A stretch of 64,000 bases of DNA from Lachnospiraceae bacterium XBB1006 (GCA_900115795.1 FOXT01000006.1:1-64000), one strand, 5' to 3'; counted from the first letter of the stretch, positions 1-7,804 are shown. The notes: generated from the sequence alone by a model not told the origin. Program-made: numbers and translations.

Positions 1-279
1 GTATTTTGCAGCTATATCTTTATAACTACCTTTTCCATCAAGGTATTCTTCAACAATCGCTTTCTTTTGTTGAGAAGTATATTTCTTATTTCCTTTTTCT
101 TTTAAAAAAGCTGATTCTCCTTGTGCACGATATCTTCTAATCCATTTGTTAAGCATTGAGTTATGGTTTTTATCATTGTAATATATTCCGTATTTTTGAC
201 ATATTTCTCTATGCGATAGATTGCTCGAAATATAATCTTCGCAGGCAGCAATAATTATATCCACAGTATATTTAGACAT
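1..279 (-). CDS. IS3-type transposase OrfA (helix-turn-helix), cut by window edge
   Basis: Reading the minus strand from an ATG at 279 gives an open frame that runs off the left end of the window (93 codons visible). It begins MSKYTVDIII and has two helix-turn-helix-like segments, ending with YKDIAAKY. This is the usual form of the small DNA-binding OrfA of IS3/IS150-type elements, which recognises the element ends and is joined by frameshifting to a DDE OrfB; OrfB would lie outside the window. A purine-rich GGGGGA lies just upstream of the ATG. An imperfect inverted repeat at about 289-333 and the 12-bp palindrome GTTACCGGTAAC near 340-352 lie between this gene and the next transposase fragment and may mark the element end. 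Family assignment is from pattern recognition only. Confidence 0.7.
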   Translation of the reverse strand, partial: MSKYTVDIIIAACEDYISSNLSHREICQKYGIYYNDKNHNSMLNKWIRRYRAQGESAFLKEKGNKKYTSQQKKAIVEEYLDGKGSYKDIAAKY

Positions 280-382
280 AAAAAATCCCCCTTAAGTAGA
301 TTTTGGTTATTTACCTTGTCTACTTAAAGGGAATCATATCAGTTACCGGTAACTTACACACTTTATTTTACACGCTCTTTCT

Positions 383-721
383 TTGGCTGATATTTTTCAA
401 GATTGCCAAGATAAATTTGAAAATGACAAACCTGCTTTTCTTTCTCTATTAGAGAACTATATCGACATTGATGAAATTATTCCGATTTCATTTAGAAATC
501 ATTTCTATGCATCAACGGGGCGAACCCGTAAATACCCTTTACAAGCCTTACTTTGGGCACTTATAATTCAACGAATTTTCTCTATCCCAACAGACCAGCT
601 TCTTTTAACTTTTTTATCTTATTCAAAACCACTTCGTGAATTCTGTGGTTTCACAAAAGTTCCTGACGTATCCAAAATTACTCGCTTTAAACAAGATTTT
701 TTAGAGGACTTACCAATTTAA
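383..721 (+). pseudogene. Truncated DDE transposase fragment (IS1182/IS5-like N-terminal part)
   Basis: A 112-codon open frame, starting only at a TTG, resembles the N-terminal DUF772-like domain of larger DDE transposases (segments YPLQALLWALI, CGFTKVPDVSKITRFKQDF). Full-length relatives are about 400-500 residues, so the catalytic core is missing; the frame stops at 721 in unrelated sequence. The upstream boundary lies about 30 bp from the inverted-repeat end of the neighbouring IS3-type element, suggesting that a later insertion interrupted it. No ribosome binding site is evident at the TTG. Most likely a dead remnant. Confidence 0.65.
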
Positions 722-841
722 TAGTATTAGCTTTATTAAGTGCGCCTAAAATCTGCAATCATCAGTAATTTCGCGCTAAAGCGCGAAATATCATATTTCA
801 GAATTAAGATTGCGAACGAGCATAGCGAGTTTCGCAATTAC

Positions 842-1044
842 CTATTCTATTGAAATCACTGTTGGCAAAACGAGTTCTTCTTCTGATTCATGCATCAGTA
901 TCCGCTTATAGCTCTCGGACATAAGCTCTATTGCATACAGAACGCTTACTTTAGTCCCGTTTACCAGACATGCATTATGCAGCACATGAGCCAATGAAGA
1001 TTTTGCAAAGATAAGCTCCTTCTCAATCGAGAACTGGAATTTAC
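842..1044 (-). pseudogene. Remnant C-terminal coding fragment, unidentified
   Basis: On the minus strand a frame of about 67 codons, with no plausible start, reads through segments such as ELIFAKSSLAHVLHNACL and HESEEELVLPTVISIE before a TAG at 844-842. The amino-acid composition looks coding, but the upstream part is missing, so I read it as the tail of a disrupted gene in an IS-rich end of the window. I do not recognise the family. Just beyond its stop are two hairpins, one at about 769-791 (ATTTCGCGC/GCGCGAAAT) and one at about 809-838 (ATTGCGAA/TTCGCAAT). Confidence 0.3.
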
Positions 1045-1230
1045 TTTTTCAATTCACTGTTTGTACCAGTCAAGAAAAGTCAAGGATTTTTTTAGTTACA
1101 AATTTCGTTATTGCAAGTGAAATGACCATATTATTGGACATATAAAATACGATAATGTAGGAAATGGAACGAGAAATAAAATGGATGTAAGGCAAAACAA
1201 TAATAAAAAAATCATTTAGGAGGGTTACCT

Positions 1231-1494
1231 ATGGGAATCATTATGTTTATCATTGTCTTTGTTATAGGGGCTATATTTGCTGCAGCCGGTGGGGATACTA
1301 GTGGAATTGAGGCAATTGTAGCAGTGGTTGGTTTTTTAATAGTATTTATCGGTGGTTTATATATACTTTCGCTAGTTTTTGAAGCATGCGGGGATAATGA
1401 ACTTGCAAAGATTCTTATTGCACTTGGTATGGTAGTCGGAGGTATAAAATTAAAAATCTTGATAGAAAAAACGAAAGATGAAATAAAAAAGTGA
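1231..1494 (+). CDS. Small integral membrane protein, unknown function
   Basis: An 87-residue protein with a strong ribosome binding site (AGGAGGGTTACCT) just before the ATG. It is strongly hydrophobic over residues about 3-20 and 28-50, then carries a shorter hydrophobic stretch and a lysine-rich C-terminus (KTKDEIKK). This predicts two or three membrane helices with a cytoplasmic basic tail. It sits alone between IS debris and the Y-family polymerase. I do not recognise a family and propose no function; the good RBS and membrane pattern are the reasons for calling it real. Confidence 0.55.
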   Translation: MGIIMFIIVFVIGAIFAAAGGDTSGIEAIVAVVGFLIVFIGGLYILSLVFEACGDNELAKILIALGMVVGGIKLKILIEKTKDEIKK

Positions 1495-1629
1495 GCACAG
1501 ATAACGTGCTAAAATAGAAACGTCCTCTTTTCAAAATAGTTAGATACTCCTTTAGACCACCAGACCAAAATCTGATGGCAGAAACTTTATATTTTTTCGA
1601 TTGTCTACTTGACGGGGAGCGGTTCACAC

Positions 1630-1659
1630 TTGACAGTATTCTATTCTCACGATTATAAT
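1630..1659 (+). promoter_or_regulatory. Sigma-A promoter for the Y-family polymerase gene
   Basis: TTGACA at 1630-1635 and TATAAT at 1654-1659 are separated by 18 bp, about 30 bp upstream of the GTG start at 1691. Both boxes match consensus. No clear LexA/DinR box (CGAAC-N4-GTTYG type) was seen, although SOS control would be expected for this gene class. Confidence 0.65.
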
Positions 1660-1690
1660 AGAACACATACCAAACGGAGGTTCGATTATT

Positions 1691-3193
1691 GTGTATATTG
1701 CTATTGATTTGAAATCCTTCTATGCTTCAGTAGAATGTCGGGACAGGCAACTCAATCCACTGACAACACTGCTGGTAGTGGCAGATGAGAGTCGCACGGA
1801 GAAGACGATTTGTCTCGCAGTTACCCCTGCCCTTAAAGCCTATGGCATTCCGGGACGCGCACGTCTCTTCGAAGTAATACAAAAGGTGCGGGAAGTAAAC
1901 AAGGAACGTCTACGTCACGCACCGGGTGGCGTATTTACGGGGAAGAGTTCGGATGCGGAAGAGTTATCCATCCATCCGGAATATGAACTTTCCTTTGTCA
2001 TTGCGCCTCCGCGCATGGCACGCTACATTGAAGTCAGCAGCCAGATCTATGATATTTACTTGAATTATATAGCACCGGAAGATATTCACAGTTACTCTAT
2101 CGATGAAGTTTTCATGGATGTAACACATTACCTGACCATTTATCAGATGTCTACAGAAGATCTGGCGCGTCGTATGATTCAGGATGTATATCAGGCAACG
2201 CAGATCACCGCCACCGCAGGTGTCGGCACGAACCTCTACCTAACGAAAGTGGCAATGGATATTTTGGCAAAACATGCTGAACCGGACGAGAATGGCGTGC
2301 GCCTTGCTTTTTTAGATGAACAGAAATATAAAGAGACCCTTTGGGCGCATCGCCCCATCACCGATTTCTGGCGTGTGGGTGCCGGCTACCGCAAGAAACT
2401 TGAGAAAGTCGGTCTCTATACTATGGGAGACATAGCACGTTGCTCCCTCGGTTCGGAACAGGATTTTTACAATCCGGAGCTTTTATACCAACTGTTCGGT
2501 GTCAATGCGGAACTCCTGATTGACCACGCCTGGGGTGTGGAACCAACCACAATGGCAGACATCAAAGCCTACAAGCCTGAGAGCAATAGTATTAGCAGTG
2601 GCCAGGTACTATCTTGCGCTTACACAGCTGCCGATGCACGTCTTGTTGTGCATGAAATGGTGGACGAATTGTCCTTAGATCTTTTTGCGAAAAAAATGCT
2701 CACCGATCAGCTTACGCTAACCGTAGGCTATGACATCAAGAGTCTTTCCACCGCACAGGCCGGTGACCGCGAGATTAAGATAGACCACTATGGTCGTGCT
2801 GTTCCGAAGTCTGCCCACGGCACTGCGAACCTTCCTCGCCAGACTTCTTCTACAAAGCAATTAACAGATGCCTGTCTTACTCTCTACGACCAGATTATTG
2901 ACCCTGCCTATTGGGTACGCCGCATTACCCTGACGGCAAATCACGTGGTGGAAGAAGGGAGTGTTAAGGATAATCGCGCTTACGAACAACTATCGCTTTT
3001 TTCTATGGAGAAGACGATTGCCTCTGCCAATGGCAACTCGTCGAAAGAGTCCGAGAAAGAACGGAAGTTACAAGAAGCAATGCTTTCCGTTAAGAATCGC
3101 TATGGCAAGAATGCCATGCTAAAGGGTATGAACCTGCAAGAGGGCGCCACCGCCCGTAACCGCAACGAACAGATTGGAGGTCACAAGGCATGA
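1691..3193 (+). CDS. Y-family DNA polymerase (UmuC/DinB-like)
   Basis: A 500-residue error-prone translesion polymerase. The N-terminus reads YIAIDLKSFYASVECRDR, the Y-family metal-binding motif I with its conserved Asp and the steric-gate aromatic region; SIDEVFMDV near residue 137 supplies the catalytic Asp-Glu pair. A helix-hairpin-helix thumb segment (residues about 225-255) and a little-finger domain follow, with a lysine-rich C-terminal tail. Length and tail match the UmuC/UvrX group of Firmicutes rather than compact DinB. The start is GTG at 1691, after AACGGAGG. The 3' end overlaps the next small gene by four bases, so the two are translationally coupled. A typical role is DNA damage tolerance, often carried on mobile or accessory regions. 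Confidence 0.9.
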   Translation: MYIAIDLKSFYASVECRDRQLNPLTTLLVVADESRTEKTICLAVTPALKAYGIPGRARLFEVIQKVREVNKERLRHAPGGVFTGKSSDAEELSIHPEYELSFVIAPPRMARYIEVSSQIYDIYLNYIAPEDIHSYSIDEVFMDVTHYLTIYQMSTEDLARRMIQDVYQATQITATAGVGTNLYLTKVAMDILAKHAEPDENGVRLAFLDEQKYKETLWAHRPITDFWRVGAGYRKKLEKVGLYTMGDIARCSLGSEQDFYNPELLYQLFGVNAELLIDHAWGVEPTTMADIKAYKPESNSISSGQVLSCAYTAADARLVVHEMVDELSLDLFAKKMLTDQLTLTVGYDIKSLSTAQAGDREIKIDHYGRAVPKSAHGTANLPRQTSSTKQLTDACLTLYDQIIDPAYWVRRITLTANHVVEEGSVKDNRAYEQLSLFSMEKTIASANGNSSKESEKERKLQEAMLSVKNRYGKNAMLKGMNLQEGATARNRNEQIGGHKA

Positions 3194-3390
3194 GTTTCTA
3201 TAAACCCAATGATGATTACAGGGACATTCTTTCCTTGTCCCGTCCCGAAATAAAAGGGCATCCCAAAATGGATGCCCTGACGCGCGCTGCACAATTTTCT
3301 CCGTTTGCAGCTTTAACCGGTCATGCCGATGCCCTTGAGCATACAGCTGAGAAACGGATTCACTATTACGAAGAGAATTTATACAAGTAG
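3190..3390 (+). CDS. Small YolD-like partner of the Y-family polymerase
   Basis: A 66-residue protein overlapping the polymerase stop (ATGA arrangement), with GGAGG upstream inside the polymerase gene. The central segment AAQFSPFAALTGHADAL is a recurring motif in small proteins encoded directly after UmuC-type polymerases in Firmicutes, where they are often annotated YolD-like. YolD-family proteins usually run 90-120 residues; this one ends soon after the motif and may be shortened at the C-terminus. A regulatory role on the polymerase is inferred from gene order only. Confidence 0.65.
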   Translation: MSFYKPNDDYRDILSLSRPEIKGHPKMDALTRAAQFSPFAALTGHADALEHTAEKRIHYYEENLYK

Positions 3391-3403
3391 TTTCGTGTTG
3401 CGT

Positions 3404-4252
3404 TTAAACAATCCTCTTAAACGTAACGGTCTTCGGTACGCCGGATTCTTTAATACGCTTTACGATTTTCTTGTAATTTGATTTTCCGGCCTTAATCTTA
3501 AATACGGCCTGTTTGTTAATTCCGGCAAATGCTTTCTTACCTACCATCTTCAGGTTACCCTCAATTTGGATGGAAGAAAGGTTCTTTGCCTTGTAGAATG
3601 CCTGCTCACCGATGCTTGTTATTTTGTTATGAAGTGTCAAGCCATAAAGCCCTGCTTTTCCTGTAAGTGCGTTATTTGCAACGCTTGTAACCGGGTAGGT
3701 GATACCTCCAATAAGCACTTTTTTCTTAAAATATGCATAGGTGTGGTCTTCGTCACTTAAATAGATTCGGAACAATCCTACACTTTTCTTATCCTTGTTC
3801 TGATAGAAGGTATAATAGTCTTCCTCCGAATTATCCCATGCTGTTACCGTGTACGGTGAGCGCACATAAGTGAACTGTCTTTCGCCATCTGATTCTATTC
3901 CAACACGTTTATAAACGTAACTGCCGAAAGCTTTCTCCGGTATCCAGTTTGTAAATTCGGTTTCATTTTCCAATGCCTTTATTAGCGTTTTCTCGTTAGA
4001 GAAAAAGGTAAACGGCTCGTGATCAATCGCACATTGCTTACGCACCTCTTCGTCCGATAATACCCGATAATTCTCTGTATCTGCCTGAATCTTTGCGTAG
4101 ATTGGATCCCCACAGGTAAATTCGTCATCTCCATAATAACTTATGGCAGTTGCCATCCATTGGGTCTGTGCATTCACCGGCAACGCCATAGTCGCCACAC
4201 TACCGAATACCAGGCTCATGGTCATTAGGCCGGTTATAAATTGCTTCCTCAT
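3404..4252 (-). CDS. Secreted protein with BspA-type leucine-rich repeats
   Basis: A 282-residue protein with a typical Sec signal peptide (basic MRKQ start, hydrophobic core, cleavage probably after VNA-Q at about residue 29). The first two thirds are not recognised. The C-terminal third holds LRR_5/BspA-like units: an ITSIGEQAFYKAKNLSSIQI repeat and a MVGKKAFAGI repeat, each with the I..I...AF core. Such proteins are surface or secreted adhesins or structural proteins in gut and oral Clostridia. AGGAGG lies upstream of the ATG on the minus strand. The 3' end lies in an imperfect hairpin (about 3391-3420) shared with the convergent polymerase operon, which may serve as a bidirectional terminator. 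Confidence 0.75.
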   Translation of the reverse strand: MRKQFITGLMTMSLVFGSVATMALPVNAQTQWMATAISYYGDDEFTCGDPIYAKIQADTENYRVLSDEEVRKQCAIDHEPFTFFSNEKTLIKALENETEFTNWIPEKAFGSYVYKRVGIESDGERQFTYVRSPYTVTAWDNSEEDYYTFYQNKDKKSVGLFRIYLSDEDHTYAYFKKKVLIGGITYPVTSVANNALTGKAGLYGLTLHNKITSIGEQAFYKAKNLSSIQIEGNLKMVGKKAFAGINKQAVFKIKAGKSNYKKIVKRIKESGVPKTVTFKRIV

Positions 4253-4574
4253 ATTAGCTGCGCCTCCTTGAACTATATTCGTATATTAGACGCGTTGTCT
4301 TTCGTAAAAGTTTCCCTTTTTTCTATGGCCTTCTATAGGTCATATTATCGCGCGTCAGGAGCCCGGCGGATACCATATCCCGGCTGATTGCCTGCATCTG
4401 CGGTAGCGATAGCGTCTTCTCCGTCTTTCTTCAAAGTAGCGTTGTAGACGGCTTTGCAGATGTCAATATCGAATTAGAAGTTTGTCAATATTAAATTTGC
4501 ACGTTGATAAAATGGTCTAATGGTAGTAGACTGAAAAAAAGAGCTAGAAGATTTTTATGTGGCAGGGGAAATTT
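4253..4574. other. Intergenic stretch with a possible decayed coding fragment
   Basis: About 320 bp between the LRR gene and the DUF2284 gene. On the minus strand, from roughly 4475 down to 4340, a short open stretch reads DIDICKAVYNATLKKDGED and continues to a stop; it has coding-like composition but no start or RBS, so it is at most a gene remnant. No RNA gene or convincing promoter was found. Confidence 0.3.
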
Positions 4575-5111
4575 ATGAATCCAGATAAAGTTAAGCAGCT
4601 TGCCAAGGCGGCGGGCTTTTGTGAAATCGGAGAATTGCATATCGCAGATTTGAGCTATGATGAATGGGTGCGGGAGCTTTGCGAAGGAAATAGTTGCCGA
4701 AATTATAATACTTCCTGGGCGTGCCCGCCAGCAGTCGGAACGCTAAAGGAGTGTAAAGAGCGGTGTGAAAGTTACGAGCAGATGTTTTTGTTCAATAAGG
4801 TCTACGCAGTAAAAAACTGTTTTGACATTCGCGGCATGCGTAAGGCAATGTATGAATTTAAAGATACGGTGGAGGCTTTTAACCGGCTATTGGAACTGCC
4901 GGTAGATAAACGACTGCTTCTTTCCAACGAGGGCTGTGGAAGGTGTGAGACCTGTACATGGCCGGATGCGCCCTGCAGGTTTCCGGAGAAGTTGTGCCAT
5001 TCACTGGAGGGATACGGGTTTAATGTTACGGAGTTGGCGAAAAAGGCGGGAATGAAATACAATAACGGCGACAATACGGTTACCTTTTTTGGAGCAGTTC
5101 TGCTCAGGTAA
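4575..5111 (+). CDS. DUF2284 predicted metal-binding protein
   Basis: About 178 residues with many cysteines in the DUF2284 pattern: C-R-N-Y near the N-terminus with WACPPAVGTL, then NEGCGRCETCTWPDAPCRFPEKLCHS, which probably ligates an iron-sulfur cluster. The family is cytosolic, common in anaerobes and of unknown function. I prefer ATG 4575 over 4557 because AGGGGAA sits about 7 bases before it, while the upstream ATG lacks a good RBS. It appears to be transcribed alone. Confidence 0.8.
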   Translation: MNPDKVKQLAKAAGFCEIGELHIADLSYDEWVRELCEGNSCRNYNTSWACPPAVGTLKECKERCESYEQMFLFNKVYAVKNCFDIRGMRKAMYEFKDTVEAFNRLLELPVDKRLLLSNEGCGRCETCTWPDAPCRFPEKLCHSLEGYGFNVTELAKKAGMKYNNGDNTVTFFGAVLLR

Positions 5112-5177
5112 ACTTAAGTTGACATTGTATCTTGCATAGAAGATAATGAAAGAACTCATTTGATTACAAGAAAAAGG

Positions 5178-5206
5178 TTGACAATTATAATTATCGGTGT
5201 TAGAAT
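5178..5206 (+). promoter_or_regulatory. Sigma-A promoter of the asnS leader
   Basis: TTGACA at 5178-5183 and TAGAAT at 5201-5206 with an ideal 17-bp spacer. Transcription would begin near 5213, about 30 bases before the leader peptide ATG at 5245. Confidence 0.8.
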
Positions 5207-5244
5207 TACCACATTATATTAAAACAAAGGAGAAATTCTGAAAG

Positions 5245-5292
5245 ATGAGCTATTGTGTATTATTATCAAATAATAATAATAATAATATTTAG
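5245..5292 (+). CDS. asnS leader peptide MSYCVLLSNNNNNNI
   Basis: A 15-codon open frame with its own RBS (AAAGGAGA at 5226-5233). It contains six consecutive AAT asparagine codons (5269-5286), then ATT and the TAG stop at 5290-5292. The stop overlaps the first bases of the antiterminator stem. The next large gene encodes asparaginyl-tRNA synthetase, so the run of Asn codons is exactly the sensor expected of a ribosome-mediated attenuator. The peptide itself probably has no function beyond being translated. Confidence 0.85.
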   Translation: MSYCVLLSNNNNNNI

Positions 5293-5350
5293 GCATCGTC
5301 AATTGCGAACCACAGCGATTGGCAGATGCCTTTCGGCTGTGGTTTTTCTT
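5291..5350 (+). promoter_or_regulatory. Transcription attenuator: antiterminator 5291-5331 versus terminator 5308-5350
   Basis: Two mutually exclusive stems are visible. Antiterminator: 5292-5303 (GGCATCGTCAAT) pairs with 5318-5330 (ATTGGC, bulged A, GATGCC), and can be extended through the TGC/GCG inner pairs. Terminator: 5308-5316 (AACCACAGC) pairs with 5336-5344 (GCTGTGGTT), followed by a T-rich run. The 5' arm of the terminator lies in the loop of the antiterminator. A ribosome at the stop codon (5290) would cover the left antiterminator arm and let the terminator form; a ribosome stalled at the first Asn codons would leave that arm free and allow read-through. No T-box core sequence was seen here. 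Confidence 0.8.
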
Positions 5351-5367
5351 TTGGAATTTAGAAAGTG

Positions 5368-5406
5368 AGACCACATTTTTTCATTGAGAAAATGTGGTCT
5401 TTTATT
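5368..5406 (+). terminator. Second rho-independent terminator-like hairpin before asnS
   Basis: A perfect 12-bp stem (AGACCACATTTT with AAAATGTGGTCT) with a 9-base loop, followed by TTTATT. It comes only about 20 bases after the attenuator's T-run. Its ACCACA/TGTGGT core matches that of the attenuator terminator, so arms of the two hairpins could also pair with each other. Confidence 0.7.
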
Positions 5407-5407
5407 G

Positions 5408-6055
5408 TGCAGAGCACTTAGCGAGCCAAGCCCATCGGGCGAAGGCAAGGTTAGTGCGAGCCATATCCGAACACTTCACGAAGCAAAGCTGAGTGTTAGT
5501 GAGAGGATAGTGCAGAGCACGCAAGAGCCAAGCCCATCGGGCGAAGGCAAGGTTAGTGCGAGCCATATCCGAACACTTCACGAAGCAAAGCTGAGTGTTA
5601 GTGAGAGGATAGTGCAGAGCACGTGAGAAGCAAGCCCAGCGGGCGAAGGCAAGGTTAGTGCGAGCCATATCCGAACACTTCACGAAGCAAAGCTGAGTGT
5701 TAGTGAGAGGATAGTGCAGAGCACGCAAGAGCCAAGCCCATCGGGCGAAGGCAAGGTTAGTGCGAGCCATATCCGAACACTTCACGAAGCAAAGCTGAGT
5801 GTTAGTGAGAGGATAGTGCAGAGCGCGTGAGAAGCAAGCCCAGCGGGCGAAGGCGAGGTTAGTGCGAGCCATATCCGAACACTTCACGAAGCGAAGCTGA
5901 GTGTTAGTGAGAGGATAGTGCAGAGCAAGCGAGAGCCAAGCCCAACGGGCGAAGGCAAGGTTAGTGCGAGCCATATCCGAACACTTCACGAAGCGAAGGT
6001 GAGTGTTAGTGAGAGGATAGTGCAGAGCACGCGAGAGGCAAGCCCATCGGGCGAA
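5408..6055. repeat. Six tandem ~102-bp repeats plus a partial seventh
   Basis: Copies of TGCAGAGCAC (or close variants) begin at 5408, 5511, 5613, 5715, 5817, 5919 and 6021: one interval of 103 and five of 102 bp. Each unit carries an internal dyad (AACACT...AGTGTT) around CACGAAGC. The units alternate between two subtypes near their left ends (AGAGCCAAGCCC and GAAGCAAGCCC), suggesting growth in pairs. Because 102 is divisible by three, the array is open in frames on both strands, but I see no start, RBS or recognisable domain that would make it coding. It lies inside the presumed asnS 5' untranslated region and ends just before the asnS RBS. Confidence 0.85.
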
Positions 6056-6071
6056 GAAGGAGGAAAACAAT

Positions 6072-7403
6072 ATGGAACAGATGACAGGAAAGCTCTTTTT
6101 TGACATGTACCCGTTTCTTGACGGACAGGATGTGACCGTCACCGGATGGGTGAAAAACAAACGTATCGGAAAGGCGGTAGCATTTCTGGAAATTTCGGAC
6201 GGAACGACTATCCACCCGATACAGATTGTGGTGGAAGAAGCATGCTATCCGAAACTTAGCTTTGGCATCGGCGCATGCGTAGAAATCTGTGGAACGCTGC
6301 TATGTACGCCGGAAGCGAAGCAGCCTTTTGAAGTAAAAGCGAAGGACATTACTGTGTTGGGAGAAGTGGATGAGACTTTCCCGATTCAGAAAAAAAGCCA
6401 TACCAACGAATTTTTGCGAACCATTCCGCACCTGCGTCCAAGAACAAACCTGTATGCGGCCGTGTTTCGGACCTATTCGGTGATGATGCGGGGAATCACG
6501 AAGTTTTTGGATGAGGAAGGATTTGTGCAGATTCACACGCCAATCATGACGGCCTGCGATGGTGAAGGAGCAGGGGAAGTTTTTCGCTTAAAAACCGAAA
6601 AATTTTACGGACAGGAAGCCTACCTTGCGGTAACAGGACAGCTACATTTAGAAGCCATGGCGTTATCGCTTCGGAAGGTTTATGATTTTTGCCCGAGTTT
6701 TCGGGCGGAGGATTCCAACACACCAAGACATCTGGCGGAATTCTGGCAGGTGGAACCGGAAATTGCTTTTTGTACCCTGGAGGATTTGATTCCGTTTATC
6801 GAAAGCTTTTGCAAAAGCGTGATTTCCTACTGCATGAAAGAGGCATCTGAGGAGTTGGCATTTTTTGACCGATTTGTGGAACCGGGATTGCTGGAAAAAC
6901 TGCAGAAAACCGTCTTCAGTAAATTTGCGCGGATTAGCTACGAGGAGGCAATTGAGCTTTTGATGAAATCCGGAAAAACATTCGCACTTCCGGCTGCGCC
7001 CGGAGAGGCAATTCATACGGAACATGAGCGGTATCTTGCGGACGAGGTTTTTCGGTGCCCGGTATTCGTGACGGATTATCCCAAGGAGCAAAAAGCATTT
7101 TACATGCATCAGAATGACGATGGAAAAACCGTAGCAGCGACGGATTTGCTTTTTCCGCAGATAGGAGAAATCGTGGGTGGAAGTCAGCGCGAGGATCGAT
7201 TGGAACAGTTGCTTACCCGTATCAGGGAGTGTGGACTTTCCGAAGAAGATTACGGTTGGTATTGTGATTTGCGTCGTTTTGGAAGTGCGCCGCACAGTGG
7301 TTTTGGGCTGGGAACAGAGCGGCTGATGCGCTACATCACCGGTATGGACAACATTCGCGACGTGGTGCCGTATCCGCGAACTCCGGGAGGAATTGCGTTT
7401 TAG
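6072..7403 (+). CDS. asnS: Asparaginyl-tRNA synthetase (class IIb)
   Basis: 443 residues. It has an N-terminal OB-fold anticodon-binding domain (VTVTGWVKNKRIGKAVAFLEI) and then the class II catalytic core: motif 1 near FLDEEGFVQIHTPIM, motif 2 FRAEDSNTPRHLAEFWQVEPE and motif 3 GFGLGTERLMRYITG. The motif 2 loop and overall length fit AsnRS rather than AspRS, which is larger and carries a GAD insertion. It charges tRNA-Asn with asparagine. The ATG at 6072 follows GAAGGAGG. The upstream Asn-codon leader and attenuator imply feedback from Asn-tRNA charging. A small membrane-protein gene follows about 70 bp downstream. Confidence 0.92.
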   Translation: MEQMTGKLFFDMYPFLDGQDVTVTGWVKNKRIGKAVAFLEISDGTTIHPIQIVVEEACYPKLSFGIGACVEICGTLLCTPEAKQPFEVKAKDITVLGEVDETFPIQKKSHTNEFLRTIPHLRPRTNLYAAVFRTYSVMMRGITKFLDEEGFVQIHTPIMTACDGEGAGEVFRLKTEKFYGQEAYLAVTGQLHLEAMALSLRKVYDFCPSFRAEDSNTPRHLAEFWQVEPEIAFCTLEDLIPFIESFCKSVISYCMKEASEELAFFDRFVEPGLLEKLQKTVFSKFARISYEEAIELLMKSGKTFALPAAPGEAIHTEHERYLADEVFRCPVFVTDYPKEQKAFYMHQNDDGKTVAATDLLFPQIGEIVGGSQREDRLEQLLTRIRECGLSEEDYGWYCDLRRFGSAPHSGFGLGTERLMRYITGMDNIRDVVPYPRTPGGIAF

Positions 7404-7474
7404 AAGTGCAAAAAATATGGTAAGAAGTAGGGAATTCTGATAAAATTGTAAAAAAGGATTATGGAGGAGACGTC

Positions 7475-7804
7475 ATGAGCGGAGCAGAAATTGGTTTCAT
7501 CATATGGGCAGTAGTTGGTTTGGTAATCATCGGTATAGGAATAAAAGACATTTTTTCAAAAAAGGCGGCAGGTTTTTGGGCGAATGTTGAAACGGTTTCG
7601 GTCAAAGACATAAAGGGATATAATCGAGCTACCGGGCTTTTGTTTATCGGCTATGGAATCATTTTTATTTTATTGGGAACGCCATTATTATGCGGCCAAA
7701 ACAGTCCGTTTATATTACTGTCGGTGCTAGGCGTGATGTTTGCAACAATTGCACTGATGGTAATCTATAGTCAGGTCATTACGAAGAAGTATGGAGTGAA
7801 ATAA
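7475..7804 (+). CDS. Small multi-pass membrane protein (DUF3784-like)
   Basis: 109 residues with three hydrophobic segments: residues about 5-25, 52-68 and 77-97. A basic loop (FSKKAAGFWAN) and a KDIKGYNRATG segment lie between helices one and two. The arrangement resembles DUF3784-type membrane proteins of Firmicutes, but the similarity is weak by eye. GGAGGAG precedes the ATG. It follows asnS co-directionally and could be in the same transcript. Function is unknown. Confidence 0.6.
   Translation: MSGAEIGFIIWAVVGLVIIGIGIKDIFSKKAAGFWANVETVSVKDIKGYNRATGLLFIGYGIIFILLGTPLLCGQNSPFILLSVLGVMFATIALMVIYSQVITKKYGVK

Noticed and set aside
1415..1666. 83-codon minus-strand frame before the Y-family polymerase
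   Set aside because: It overlaps a good plus-strand gene and promoter, and has no RBS or recognisable motif.
5112..6071. T-box riboswitch upstream of asnS
   Set aside because: No T-box core sequence or specifier-loop arrangement was found; the leader-peptide attenuator explains the region better.
5402..6160. 252-codon minus-strand open frame of 34-residue repeats across the asnS leader array
   Set aside because: It arises because the repeat unit is 102 bp, a multiple of three; it starts inside asnS, has no RBS or recognisable domain, and lies antisense in a regulatory leader.
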